DNA from: Diphasiastrum complanatum
Lineage: Eukaryota; Streptophyta; Lycopodiopsida; Lycopodiales; Lycopodiaceae
Direction of reading: 5' to 3'
Assembly (NCBI GenBank): GCA_029204225.1
Contig: MU832256.1
Location: 16,732-80,731 of the forward strand
Length of the DNA stretch: 64,000 nt
The notes under the pieces were generated by a model, which was not told the DNA's origin, did not search any database, and worked only from the letters and a program-made list of their open reading frames with translations. Of the stretch, positions 11,547 to 23,315 are shown in pieces (position 1 is the first letter of the stretch; every line of letters starts with the position of its first letter). A program made the translations under genes and the position numbers.

Positions 11547-12753
11547 ATTTTGGTGCCATTGCCGGGGAGCTACGCCAATTTTTCAGTTTGTAACATGTTT
11601 AGTTGATGGTTAGCTTGCATTAGGCATCTTGTCGTGGCATGAATAGTGTTAAATCTGCATTTTAGGGTTAGTTTGGGATTGATTTTGCTTGATTTGAGTG
11701 GATTTGCTTGTTTGAAATCTAATCTGATTATTAAACAGGGAAAGCTATTCAGATCACCATTCTTAAGATCCATTTGGATCTGAGATATCAGAGAAAATAG
11801 CAAAAATTGGTCAAATCTGTCAAATTTGGTCAAAAAGAGGCAAAAAGCGTCATCAGAGCTCAGAACTTTTTACCCTCTTTTAGGAAACCTTCACCGAGTT
11901 GCAAAAACCTTCGGTTTTGTTTATAGAACCTTCAGTTTGAAGGGCGAAGATTAATTCCCAGCAGATTTCTAGAAACATCAGAAAAATCATCAAAAAACAC
12001 CAAAAATTATCGAAACCCTAAAAAATACAGAAAAAGAACCTTCGCCCGATTCATTGTGCTTAGATGTGATTCAGATCTATCTACTACCAGGTAGGCAATG
12101 AATAATACCAAAAATAGAAAGAGTTTCAGAGGATCAGTTGTCATATTGTCATATTTCTGTCAAAAAAGTCACTTTTTTGCAAAATTACCAGTATTACTCT
12201 TGATCCTTCGCCAGAACCTTCGCCGAGTTTTCAGAACATTCTATTTATAGAAAAATACTATTTTTGAGTTCGGCGAAGATTCTTCTTGATCAAATCACAA
12301 AAAATCTTGATTTTTACCCTCTCCAGATTACAGAAACTGTATTTTCTTGTGTCAAAAACCTTCGTCCGGTTTTCCATAGTTTTATCTATGTCAAATCTTC
12401 CATCTGAGAAGTCGGCGAAGGTTATTTCCCAAGAAATTGCCAGAAAAGTGTTCAGAGGATTTTTTTCCCAAAATAGCATTGTTGAACCTTCGCCGAGCCA
12501 ACCTTCGCCAGTCCTATTTTTAGTTTCTGATTTTCCAGATCAAGTCTCTGTCAAAATTTGGGTCAAATCTGATATATTCTGAATTGGATTCTCCATTTTT
12601 GAGAAGTATCGATTGATCGAATTTCAGAAAGTTTTTCATCATATAGAATCGGATTCTTGAAAAGTGGAATAGAGCTAGCAGATCTAATCTGAGATAGTTT
12701 TTTGGAAAAGTCTATATCCAATCTCATTATCGATTTGATCTAAATTTGTAAAG
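11547..12753 (+). mobile_element. Tat-like element: PBS and long 5' leader
   Basis: Directly after the LTR is TTTTGGTGCCATTGCCGGGG, the type of primer-binding region seen in plant Tat/Athila elements (usually TGGCGCCGTTGCCGGGG). The leader of about 1.2 kb is non-coding. It contains at least eight variants of ACCTTCGCCGAG, some inverted as CGGCGAAGGT, between 11888 and 12515. Confidence 0.7.
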
Positions 12754-13640
12754 ATGGTTGCCCCTAGACCTGCTCCTGGAGGTACTCCACAGGAGGTAAA
12801 TCCAATTTTTGTTAGAAGAGCACCCCGATTGGATCTACCCAAATATAATGGATTAACAGATCCGGTTAGATTTCTTCAGATCTATGCTGAATCCTGTGAG
12901 GTCTATGGTGAGATTTATCCTCAAGATAAACTTAAGTTGTTTCCTATGGCCTTAACAAGCGCAGCACAAGATTGGTATTATAACCAAGATGAAACTGAGC
13001 GTACATATTGGGAGGTTAAACGAGCCCTTATCACATGGTTCAAACCGCGAAAGTTTATGGAAGACCCTTTCCTACTTTTAAGTAAAATTAAAATGGGAAA
13101 GCGGGAAATGGTTCAAGATTACATTGAAAGGGTGAAACGTCTTAGATCTGAATGTGAACCTGAGCTGATTAATGAAAATGCCGTGATTATGTGGTTTTTG
13201 TCAGGTCTACCTAAACGGATCAGACGTGAGCTGAAACGCCATAATGAGTATGCACTTTTGCAAAATGGTATGGACGATGCAATTCGGGAGGAGGATGAAG
13301 ATTCAGATGATGAGCTGAATGTCAGTATATTGCCTTATATAGTAGGGCAGACTACTACGACATCCACCACTATTGCATCAACAAATGCCAATGCTTGTGC
13401 AAAAATGATGCTCAATAAGTTCGAAACTTGGGAAGACCCAGCAGAAACATATGGAAAAGTTGCAGTTGCAATTTGATAAGAAGATCAAAGCATTGGAAAG
13501 CATGCCTTCTGCATCACGACATCGTACTAGGCATACATCGTCAGCTGCGCTTCCACCCCCTGCTGTTGTTCGCACTGAACTTCCTATTCTCCCTGCCTCT
13601 GATACTTCCCTCGCCTCTACTTCCACTCAAGGATAATCTG
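12754..13640 (+). pseudogene. gag: Tat-like gypsy gag
   Basis: The 240-codon frame from 12754 to 13476 starts MVAPRPAPGG and contains a retrotransposon gag domain at about residues 25-175: DLPKYNG, YAESCEVYG, LFPMALTSAAQDWYYN, WFKPRKF and MVQDYIERVKRLRSECEP. This is the capsid-forming polyprotein of a gypsy element. The frame is lost near 13451-13476 and continues one frame over to about 13636 (QLQFDKKIKALESMPSASRH), so a 1-nt shift has broken it. No zinc knuckle or protease follows: the pol gene is missing and the sequence jumps to the extra ORF. The start was chosen because it is the first ATG after the leader and precedes the domain. Confidence 0.8.
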
Positions 13641-13649
13641 TGACCATTG

Positions 13650-13996
13650 GGACTACCATTCCCATCACAACTGCCCAGGCCGCCTCAACCCCACACACAG
13701 AAGCTGTTTTCCCAAACATGGATATGTTCGATGATTCTGACCCCCTTTGGGGCCTTCGAAGTCTTTGAAATGCCCCAAAGCCCTACGCCCTTTGAACTCC
13801 AATCCCCTGGAAAAGGATTCGAACAATTCCATGATACTACTGTTGATGTTGAAGATTCATGCCAGTTACCCCAGCAACCTCAAGCTGAAGCCGCCCCAGC
13901 CACACTTCGGGTCAAGCAAGCTGTGAAATCACCGAAGCAGTTCGACGCCACAGTGCCTGAGGGCTATGAAAAGGAAGATCCTTTTGAAGAAGAAGA
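13650..13996 (+). pseudogene. N-terminal piece of the Tat extra ORF, fused behind gag
   Basis: The peptide FEVFEMPQSPTPFELQSPGK followed later by VKSPKQFDATVPEGYEKEDPFEEEE matches the start of the extra ORF at 22845-23315 on the minus strand (KIFEMPQSPVPFEPQS, VKSPKQLDATVPEGFEKED). In the other copy this ORF lies downstream of integrase. Here it follows gag directly, so the whole protease-to-integrase segment has been deleted. One base is gained after GACCCCC compared with the other copy, shifting the frame. Homology stops abruptly at GAAGAAGAA (13996). Confidence 0.7.
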
Positions 13997-14179
13997 ATTA
14001 AATTATTTAAACGTTTGCTTGTAGAACAATGACATTGTTGCAATGTCTCAATCCTATAGTTACAAAACACGTCAAAAGGAAAATACACATCAGGAAGATA
14101 AGACCAGCCGAATGTAATATCATGAAAAGAGTCGTGAACAATACCAAATAATTGAAGCAAAATGGAGCGTAAAACTACT

Positions 14180-15760
14180 TCACATGGATAGTCTCAAAAA
14201 TCCTATTATGATAGCATAAGTGTAAGAAATGCTTCCCCTTGTTGTTGCAAGTACTGAGTTGTAGTCGTTCGACTGAATTTGTGATAAACTTCCTCTTTTT
14301 TTCGAAATCTTGCATCCATGTCCATCCTTGAAGAAGTTTAACTTTTTCATCGGTAGGTCACTTTTCAAGCTGCTGCCTTGTACATCATTTCCTTTAGTAG
14401 TAAACTTCTTTTTCTTATACGTGCCTTGCCCAGAAATGATCGAAGAAGGATTGTTGAGGTTAAAAGAGCCACTTCTTTTGTTGGGATTTTGGAAATACTT
14501 GTCTTGAAGAGTGGAAAAACTAGGTCTTTTGAGGAGACCTTCAATTTCACAAAGATTTTCCGCATCAACCAGGTTGACAAGTAATTTGGTATTAGGGTCC
14601 TTGTATAACTCAATAGAGACATCAAACATGTGTTGGCGGATAAATAGAAAAGTAAGATGGGCCTTGACCACGTCTCTAGTTGGCTTGTGTAGCCAAAGGA
14701 AAAAGGCATTGACTTGCTTTTGTAGAGAAGCACCAAGAAAGAATTTGTTAAGATTATTCATCATGAACCAAACGGCATGGTCAAACCAGATAACAGAGGA
14801 GTTACTCTTGCATTTATCACCACAGTGACATTTGAAGAAAGTGCTTTTCCAATTCCATATGGGGGCTTGATGGAGATGCATATGGTTGAAGCCAGTTTCA
14901 AAGTGTCCTCTAACCCTGGCCCAGGTTTGCTCAGAAGGACAACGTGAAGGTTCAAACTTGTTCATTCATATGATGGCATCAAAAGCAATAGGAGTCTCAA
15001 GAGAAGAGTTTTTATGCAAGGCAGCAAGTTTACAGGTTTGTACTTCTTTCTTTGTGAGGTGAGTAAGCAAAGTCCAGAGCTCAATAGGTATCAGAGCAAG
15101 GAAATTCTTTTGGATTGGCCAAATTCATAAGCAGATTGGTCACCAATGTCACAAATTTCCTGGGAGAATTGCTCAAGCTGTGATGTGCTAACTTCATCAA
15201 AATCATCGACAAAGACTAGCGAGTGTGGAGATAAAGGTGCATCAAGTATAGGAGAAGTGGCAATCTCAACAAAACCCGTACCATTTTCTTTTTCAAGACA
15301 ATCAAAAACCTTTCTGATATAAAAGTTAAAAAACTTTTTCTCTTCCTGTAGTTTTTCTGCTATCGCAACAATATTACCAAAAAGGGTTTCCACAGTAGAC
15401 AGGGGATTTTTTTCTTAACAAAATCCAAATATATCTTAACCCAATCCAAAGTACCAAGTAAATCAACAAGACATAAGATCCTATCTTCGGGTCCAACAGC
15501 AAGACACGTAGCCAGATCAATACTATTAATAAAACCATGTAAAGTAGCAGCCTTTTTCATGCAACAAGGTCTGAACGAAATGGTTAACCTAAGGTGACGA
15601 CATCTTGGAACCAACCTGAGAACTGTTCATAAAAAGACATTATTTCAAGACATCCAGTTGGTACCTGCCACCATTCCACAACACAAAACCACGCGAGTCA
15701 GTATGTGAGGAAGACAGATGTCAATTTGTGGAATGTCAGTTGCTATCCATGTACAAAATA
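14180..15760 (-). pseudogene. Broken coding sequence of unknown family
   Basis: On the minus strand, about 1.5 kb reads as one protein interrupted by small lesions: an upstream block near 15680-15760 ending at a splice-like CAG|GTACC, a block at about 15400-15614 (LHGFINSIDLATCLAVGPED), 15091-15393 (ETLFGNIVAIAEKLQEEKKF, then an acidic FVDDFDEVSTSQLEQF), and 14180-14965. In one frame the text runs from IELWTLLTHLTKKEVQ through an in-frame TGA at 14966-14968 into MNKFEPSRCPSEQTW, FFKCHCGDKC, LHKPTRDVVKAHLTFLFIRQ and LLVNLVDAENLCEIEGLL. The tail is Ser/Lys-rich. I recognise no family. A domesticated or transposon-borne protein is possible. It lies just beyond the broken end of the plus-strand Tat copy. 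Confidence 0.45.
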
Positions 15761-17062
15761 AGCATTGCTACTTAACAGCTTGGTTAAAATGAAAAATGCA
15801 TAGTCCAAGATTCCCATTCACTTATAAATTTTAGCAATAGGCTAAGCCGTCATATTATCGTGTGAAGACGAAAGCCATGCTGATCAGTGTAACAAGCATT
15901 AGACCATATCAAAAATTACTCTTTATATAAAATTAAATGAAAAGGACGCTTGCCAAACATGTGAAAATTGTTTTTACAAAATGATTTATAGGTTGAGCAC
16001 AAACACATGTACAACGATATTAGGGCACATCCATGCCATGCTAACTCGTGGACCCATGAAAGAGTCGTGTAATGGTGTCAAATCCCTTGAGCATATCCAT
16101 GAGTGTAAGAGAACATATGACTAAGTAAAAAGATATTTTTAGTGGTTAAAATGAAGTCGTATGTGGAAGACTATGTCCTCAAGTGTCCCCAATATCCAAC
16201 CCAAGGTAAACCTATGGAAACAACACTAGTTATCAGAACATCAAAATAGCTACCCATCTTTCAATAGATCAATATTAGGGCATGTGCAAAAATTACAAAT
16301 TTATTTAAGCCGTGTAAAACAACACAAATAAGGATTCTTTGGCTTGTATAATCTCAATGCATATGTTAGGGCAAATCCATGCCATTCTAACATCAGAGAT
16401 TATAATAACCCTTGTGCAAATCCATGCAATCCAAGAGTATCGTAAGCCAAAGACGGGTACGATTTTTCAATAAACGATTGAAAACTTTTCGTGTAGAAAA
16501 GAAAGAGGAAAACAAAGTTTTAAGGAAAATTGAGCGTAAGTAGATTGTTGTGTTTAAAAAGTCTTCGATAAAGTCCAAATATTGATATGTACCTTATGAA
16601 AAAACTCATACCTAAATGGTAGTGGAAGCGTAATCCACTATTGATTAAGCCATTATCAGCGGTGGTCAGCGGCCATTATCATCCAAAAAATCTTTCATAA
16701 CTCCTTCAAAGTTCTAACAGCAATTTAGCAAAGTGAAAAGAGGAAAGAGTTAAGAAAAATGTATCCATGCTGAATATGCTCTTGTATGAAACGACGATAT
16801 ATGTTGAGGATGTGTCCAAGCACTATGCAAGAGAAGCAAATGAAGACGACTAAGGAGAGAACAAGTACAATACCTCTTAGCAAAGGCCTCTTATTTATAG
16901 CAAGAAATGGTGCGTCCATTTGAAACTTCTTGGAAAGGACCTTTTGTTGAAGAGTGCATTTAAACAAAACCTTCCCGCTAAATGGTTCACACCTTTTAGG
17001 GGTATATCATTTTATTAGACAATTTAGAGCAAGAGGGGGTGTTATAAGGTTAAATACTACCC

Positions 17063-17064
<2 letters not shown>
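15761..17064. other. Unannotated spacer with dispersed short motif
   Basis: No gene recognised. Variants of TTAGGGCA.ATCCATGCCAT.CTAAC occur near 16020, 16368 and, weaker, 16405, indicating an old local duplication. Confidence 0.4.

Positions 17065-17139
<75 letters not shown>
17065..17139. repeat. GA microsatellite
   Basis: About 37 uninterrupted GA units. On the plus strand it creates an artificial Arg-Glu reading frame that is not a gene. It abuts the hairpin at 17168-17195. Confidence 0.95.
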
Positions 17140-17140
<1 letters not shown>

Positions 17141-17167
17141 CCACCAACTGACCCGCAATTAGTGAAT

Positions 17168-17195
17168 CCCTCGGGGACAATTAGCTCCCCGAGGG
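17168..17195. repeat. Perfect 10-bp hairpin beside the GA tract
   Basis: CCCTCGGGGA (17168-17177) and TCCCCGAGGG (17186-17195) are exact reverse complements around an 8-base loop. A weaker complement extends outward (CAATTAGTGAAT against CAGTTAGCTCT when reversed), giving an imperfect stem of about 24 bp. It may be the remnant of a small foldback element. Confidence 0.7.
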
Positions 17196-18640
17196 AGAGC
17201 TAACTGCCCACCAAAATGTTTATATTGTTAGGTAGTTCATACGACAATCTCAAATTTTTTTCGTGTTTAAGCAGTTTGTCAATGATAAGAAAAAGTTTGC
17301 TTGTATTGAAACCATTCCTTTCAAAAGTGTCAATCAATGTTCGTACTTCAGTAATGAAAGTGAGTTGCTTATCACAACAATACATAGCAGCAATCACTTG
17401 TGAAATGATAACATTATACAAATTAATCTCACAAGCAAGTTTTTGCACTTCCAAAGAGCTCAAGGAGAAGTCCAAGAAAGCCTAGAGATGGTGGAAGCTT
17501 ATTTGACATCAAATTTTGGAGGGTCAGTAAGTTCACAACACGCACTTGGTCAATGATAACAAAATTTGACAAGCCTAGTCATTCTAGGGAAGGTCAAGTA
17601 CCATATTCTCGGCCGATTCCATGTACCAACAAGTAAGAACAAGCTAAATTTTAGAAAGACAAAAATCTGTCAAAAAACCATGTATGCAGCTTCAAGTAGT
17701 TGGCTGTCCACATGAACAATGAATTTAAAACAATTGATCTCAACCATAGATGTGGTTTTGTAAGTTTATTCAATCAAGCTATAACATGTCGCATGATGTG
17801 GTTAATGCTCAAAGAACTTGACAAGAAAAAAAATGGACCTTAGTTTTGCTTCAAAATTAGCATGCAAAATTAAACTTACACAAAATCTTTTATTTCAAAA
17901 GTATTCTTGATCTCTCCTAACAAGATGTAATAATAAACACAAGTCTTATAGGAAGTTGAGAATCTCGACTGCATTGGATCAACCCTCAGCCCTGAATTAC
18001 CTTCGACAATTATCATGATCGTTAGAAGCCCTTGAAATATTTAGAGGAGATCACCTGTGAATACCTACCCTTGCATAGAGCCCTCTGTGTCCTATTGAGA
18101 ACCTATACAACACACTTAAGTCACCCCGAATGAACTTTAGCTAGCACCCCATTCACTATGGTCATAAATTAGGGGGTTCACCTTTTTCTTAGCCAAAAGT
18201 TTCGAGCCATTAGCTAGTTTCCGAGCTATGTACGTTGGTGAGCTCAGTTTCAGATGTTGATCAATCAACACTGATATAATCTCAAAAATCAATGGCCAAA
18301 GCCTTAATGCCCATCATCAAGCAATCAAATAGCTATTAATGTGTTATCGACTCTATGTATAGATGAAAAAAACAAGGATCAAAATTTTGTGTACAAATAG
18401 AAAAGCTTCAAACTTCAAATCTAATTGGCTTGCTAGCAACCTCAAAGTAGACATCATGCTTCAAGAACAATTTCAACTCAACAAAAAGCCACGAACCATA
18501 AATTCAAAAGAGAGAGAAAAGTATCTGTTTACATTGTTAAACAATGTTTTCACTTGTAATTCATTTCATCAACCATTAGAACCAAGCATAAAAAAAAAGA
18601 AACAACACATCCAAATCTCCAAGATCAAATCCCGTACTGA
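17196..18640. other. Unannotated spacer
   Basis: AT-rich, with no coding or element signature that I can support apart from possible 5' extension of the LINE shard that follows. Confidence 0.4.
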
Positions 18641-18960
18641 CCTCTGGAACGACATCTCTCCCTTCAACTGCCTTCCCTCGATTCTTGCTGACGACGTTAA
18701 TATGTATGTTCACCCTCTTGACGGACCCAATCGTATTACTTTTGCTGAAAGACAAGACTGGGACTACTTTATAGATGGTTTCAACTTCTCCGATGCTCTC
18801 TCCCTTTGCGATTCCCCTCGCCTTCACTCATGGAATAATGCCCCCCCACCTTTTCTGTACCTCTGCCAAACTAGATAGATTCTACCTTTCCAGCCGCGAT
18901 ATTGGACTAGCAATTTGTCCTGCTCCAACATCACCTCTTTTCCTCTCTATGATATGTTGA
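18641..18960 (+). pseudogene. LINE endonuclease fragment
   Basis: The plus strand encodes the C-terminal part of an L1-type apurinic endonuclease: DWDYFIDGFNFSDALSLCDS, LHSWNNAPP and, after a frameshift at a run of C (18841-18848), AKLDRFYLSS. This matches the order F...I....L.D......FTWSN......LDRFL.S seen at the end of plant LINE endonuclease domains. The catalytic N-terminal part and the reverse transcriptase are missing. It lies on the opposite strand from the RT shard at 10330-10786, so the two are probably separate insertions. Confidence 0.65.
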
Positions 18961-19785
18961 AATTCTATGCTCAAGCCCAATTCCATTAGGTAATGAGCAT
19001 TCTGGAAAATTCTTGTTTACATCTATTTTTGAAAACAACAAAAAGAAGGAAGGAAGAGGCTCAAAGTTTTGTACAAAAAGTTGGAAAATTTAGGATCGAA
19101 TTTTTCCGCCCAAGCCTATTTTTCGACCCAATGTTAATCCCATTAAAGAGAGATTTTTCGACCCTGAATCGGGTCGGATCAAGGCAAAAAATATCCGGGC
19201 GTCTTCAATCCTAGATCAGATCAGGTCAAGCCTAATAAATTCGACCCTGTGTATAAATCTTACCCTTAGTTAATGTTTCGATACCCAAAAATTAGAATTT
19301 TCTGATACGGTATCGACTCGAAAAATCTGTATTTTTTCGAGTCACTGTAAGTTTTCAAGTCGGTGTATATTTTTCGAGTCTTTGTAGATTTTGATATTGT
19401 TAACTAGAAATCTGACTCACATACTGTTAAAATAACGGCTATATTATGTGAGACTGTAAATAGATTAACTGAGGAATCCAATGCACTCATCAACTGACAT
19501 CCAATGAAGTGAATGCTCTGAGAGGCCTCTTTTGTGACAATGTACAAAGATTATTCCATAACGATGATCAGTGGTTAAGTAAGTTTAGAATCAGTTAGTT
19601 AGTATTCAAGAATTTCAGTATACTGCTATCAACGATTTTCAACTAAAGCTTGGTATTTGCGCCCAACTTCACGCTCTTGTACTCCATTTTTTATATCAAT
19701 CAGAGTGCATCGTTCCACTACTACTCTGTTCTATTACGCATTGTATTGTTCGATCCATCTTGAATGCATTGTTGGTAACTGCCGC
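18961..19785. other. Unannotated spacer with TTTTTCGAGTC motifs
   Basis: Between 19330 and 19385 short variants of TTTTTCGAGTC.(C/T)TGTA recur three times. Otherwise no feature. The 5 bases next to the LTR at 19786 are the expected place for one half of a target duplication (GCCGC). Confidence 0.4.
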
Positions 19786-20478
19786 TGTAGTGGGTTTCTT
19801 TCCTTGCCTAACCTGAATCCAAGATCTAGTCAATCTAGCATCAAAGAGACGGAATTAGTTGTCACGCGTAGGTTCGTTCCCATGAGAGCGATAGTATAGT
19901 TCAGATTTCAACATGAATGGAGGATCTAACACTAACATCCATTAACACTAAGCATTAACACTACATCCATTAACCCTACTTCCATTAACCCTAAATCCAC
20001 AACAATGATAGAAACTTACTCTTCTCTCTCTCTCTCTCCCTTTCTCTCTCACAAAATGCATAAGAAATAGCAATCCCAATAATGATCAGATCCAACAATT
20101 AACAAAATCCAAAGAAAGCATGAGAAATGGAGGAAAAGAAAGGAAGAGCAAGGACATTCATCAATCCATTTCTAAAGAGAACCAATCTGCTTTATTGAAA
20201 TGAGAAAATGAACATCAGGAGCAACTCGAGTTGGTCCCTTTTTATAGTAGAGAGGAGGACTCTGGCCTTTGAATCCTATTGGTCCAGTCTTGCCTTTCTT
20301 TTTATTCAAATCTAAAAAAGTGTGGGAACCATCAAAATTGGAGGGAAACCCAACTTTATTCACTAGCTTGACATTTAGGCCCTGCGACATTAAAAGTCCC
20401 ACAAAAAGGCCTAAAGTCCTTTTATTAACTTTTAACTAATCAATCATATAACTATGTGGTCATCGGGTTGGACTTACA
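19786..20478 (-). repeat. 3' LTR of the second Tat-like element
   Basis: On the minus strand it starts TGTAAGTCCAACCCGATGACC (20478) and ends CCCACTACA (19786), 693 bp. It matches the LTR at 10876-11546 along its length, including the TATA box, AATAAA and the GA-rich patch. Because coding sequence lies at higher coordinates, this is the 3' LTR of a minus-strand copy. Its 5' LTR was not found. Confidence 0.85.
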
Positions 20479-20602
20479 CACGCAGGGTGCCAAATCCCTC
20501 TCACTTATTAACTAGGGTTAGGGTTGCCTTGGGATCCGCAAACCCTCCAACAATATCCCTCACCAAAACTGGTGGCGGTCCCATGACACCTGCAATATGC
20601 AG

Positions 20603-23315
20603 TTATTGGGGACTTTTATTGGCTTCGCGCCGAATCTTAATTAAATGATACTGCATCTTCTCCATAAAGTCAAGGCGTGCAGTATTGAAATCCAAGTTGT
20701 GTGGCAGGAAACAACGGTGGGCTCCGGCAATCCACTTGGAAGTTGTCCATGAGGTGAAGCGGGATTCCCAAGAGCCTCCCATCATAGCTGCACGAAAATA
20801 TAGTCGAGCAATCGGCAGCTGATCTTTGATTTGCTTTGAGGCCATCGGCTTATTTGGATCAAATGCCAGGGTAGGAAGTCAATCGTCCCATTTGGTTGCC
20901 ACTGACGCCAACAGAGTTAGATCTTTAGCAAACATTGCCCATTGTCGTACTGTTGGATCCGGAGAGTGGACATAATCTCTCTGATATGCTTGTAAGGCAT
21001 GGTGGAAATCCACTGAAATGTTCCAACTATAAGGCTGATGGATTATTGGCCAATTGGGCGTATGGATGGTGATTTTGTCCATAGCCAATCCCAAATCTTT
21101 CCATTTATGTCTTCGTGGCATTGACACGTAATAAGGATCTACCCGCAACTGGCGAGGGCTGGCGACGTAACTCCTAATTGATTCCGAAGTTTTCTCAAAA
21201 ATTGTGATTCTCCATGCCGGCTGCTCTCCCAGTGCAGGTATTTTGTCCAATTCTTTGTCCAATCTCGATCTCGAGGTCTTAAATTCAGAACCCATCCACC
21301 ACGCGAGGACTCATGCGGCTGGTCCTCGACGCTGATGGGCCTTCTGAATAAATGTCTTGTCCTTGATGAGGATGGACCTGTTTGTACTGCTGGTATGATT
21401 GGCGGTTAATCTGCTAGATCTGGAGCTCCCCCCCTGGTCCATGCTCGAATCAATCCATGTATCCAATTTTATAGCTTCTTGGCGTGAAGGGGAGAATTGC
21501 GGCATGACCGGAACGAAGATTTCTGGTCCGGATTCCAACACTTGAGCGGCTGATTTTTCATAGGCGGTGATGGTGTCTTTTGCCTTTGCCAACTCGGTTG
21601 AAGTTGCTCCTTTGAATCTATCAAAGCGGCCTTTGTGAAAAATGCAAAAATAAGCTTGGTAGAGGCCAAAAATATTGTATATAGATAAACACAAATGTGT
21701 GGAGCCTGTTCCCACGTGTGAAAATAGTGTACTTGTCATGTACCATAATCATATAGGTTGTACATATGATTTAATTCAAGTTCTAGTGGCTAAAAAGGCC
21801 AAAAACTAGTTTTCTAGACATATGACACATGGCATTAATCTATTGATTGCATAAGCCACATCCTTTGGTTAGGTGTCATATCACATGTGTAGAGGATAGC
21901 TCACATGTGTGGAATAGACTGAAGTAGGCGAATTTTGACTTCTACAAGATTTCCAAGTAGATCTCCATATAGAAGGAAAATGGACCAAAAGTGCTCAAAA
22001 TAGAAGGTTTTGATTAAGTGTCAGTTTTGCATGATGAATCATCATATGACAAAGCACCTTCACACATGTGGGATCAGAGGGATGATCAGTACCACGAGCT
22101 CTCATTTATTGTATATATAGAGCCACATTTGGCCATAATCATTGTGAGACACCAATCTTGGTTCTGGAAGCAATTTTGAGTGATTCTCTCCATTTGTCTA
22201 CATTTGTTTTGATTGTTTTGAGGTTCTATCAATGTGTACTTGATTATCAGGTTGGAGTCCATACTCAGACATTGTTTTACACGTGTGAAACCATAAAGTA
22301 CACTTACCTTCAATAAATGATTGTTCTTGTTAGGATTTTGTGTCTAGAATTGATCTAGATTGATCTTAATCTGAAGTAGATTGATAGATCAAGTAATCTG
22401 ACAACCAATCCCTTTTGAGGATAAGATTAGGATCCACTCTTGGTCCTTTTTGTACTTTTTCCACAGCCTTGGAATCCCTGAAGGGCCACTTTGTATGTTT
22501 CCACTTTCTTGAATAAATATGCAATCTCCGTCGGTGTGACCAGATGATCGGGTATTTGCGTTTGCAAATAGGCATCACGCTCAAGGGTGGTCGCATCCAA
22601 TTCACCTTGAAGCCGTGTGCAATCTTGTTCGGCCATCTATAATTGCCCCTTAAGCAGCTGCACCTGTTGCTTGGCATCTTGCACTGCCTTATCTACCTGA
22701 TCTTGTGCGGTTGTCAGGGCGTTTTGCAAGGAGCTGATGTAGGTTTCCAAGCGATCAGCTTGTTGCTAGGCCAATTTCTTTTCGCCTTCAGCCTTATCTT
22801 CATGTTGTTTGGCTATCTTTAATTCTCGATCCAGCTGGACAATTTTATGGCTGATCAGAGTGTTCGGATCCTAGATCAGATATCCTCTGCTCCATTTCCT
22901 TCTTCTTATCCAGCATAGACTGGATCGCTTTCCCAAGGCTTGAAACTAACCCTAGAGCATCACCAGAATCAACGGTCGTGGAGGTGGCAACAACAGGAGA
23001 ACCTGATGGTATTGTTCTTGGTAGGCGTGGAATAGGTGCCAAGGTCTCTTCTTCTTCAAAATTATCCTCTTTTTCAAACCCTTCAGGCACCGTGGCGTCC
23101 AACTGCTTTGGTGACTTTACAGTTGTGTCAACCCAAAGTGTGGCTAGGCTACCTTGTGTGTGTGGTTGCTGACTGGCATCTTCGACACCAACAATAGATT
23201 CATGGATATGCCCGAATCCTCTTCCAAGGGATTGGGGTTCAAAGGGCACTGGGCTTTGGGGCATTTCAAAGATTTTGGTGGCCCCAAGGGGGTCGGAATC
23301 ATCGAACATATCCAT
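20603..23315 (-). pseudogene. Tat-like element extra ORF downstream of integrase
   Basis: Sense-oriented ORF between integrase and 3' LTR, the position of env-like genes. In order: an acidic N-terminus (MDMFDDSDPLGATKIF..., 22845-23315); after a frameshift, a long coiled coil (about 22560-22850: IVQLDRELKIAKQHEDKAEG, LETYISSLQNALTTAQDQV) with two TAG stops; an interruption (21665-22340); and a C-terminal region (20603-21650) open in one frame except two TGA codons at 21311-21313 and 20879-20881, containing QPAWRITIFEKTSESIRSY and VRQWAMFAKDLTLLASVATK. Undamaged length would be roughly 680 residues. No signal peptide, membrane anchor or known domain is evident, so env is not supported. Both TGA codons could be decayed CGA. 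Function unknown; a structural role is only inferred from the coiled coil. Confidence 0.6.
21665..22340 (+). mobile_element. Probable solo-LTR-like insertion in the extra ORF
   Basis: This stretch interrupts the extra ORF and has no coding potential. It contains a TATATATAGAGCC promoter-like box (near 22112), an AATAAA near 22313 and at least five copies of a CACATGTG/CACGTGTG motif. Such a layout suits a solo LTR on the plus strand. The exact ends and a target duplication could not be fixed. Confidence 0.35.

Noticed and set aside
16954-17151. Open frame with an Arg-Glu run
   Set aside because: Created by the GA microsatellite; no protein-like sequence outside it.
20603-23315. Env-like gene in the Tat element
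   Set aside because: The position fits, but no signal peptide or membrane-spanning segment is visible and the main recognisable feature is a coiled coil.
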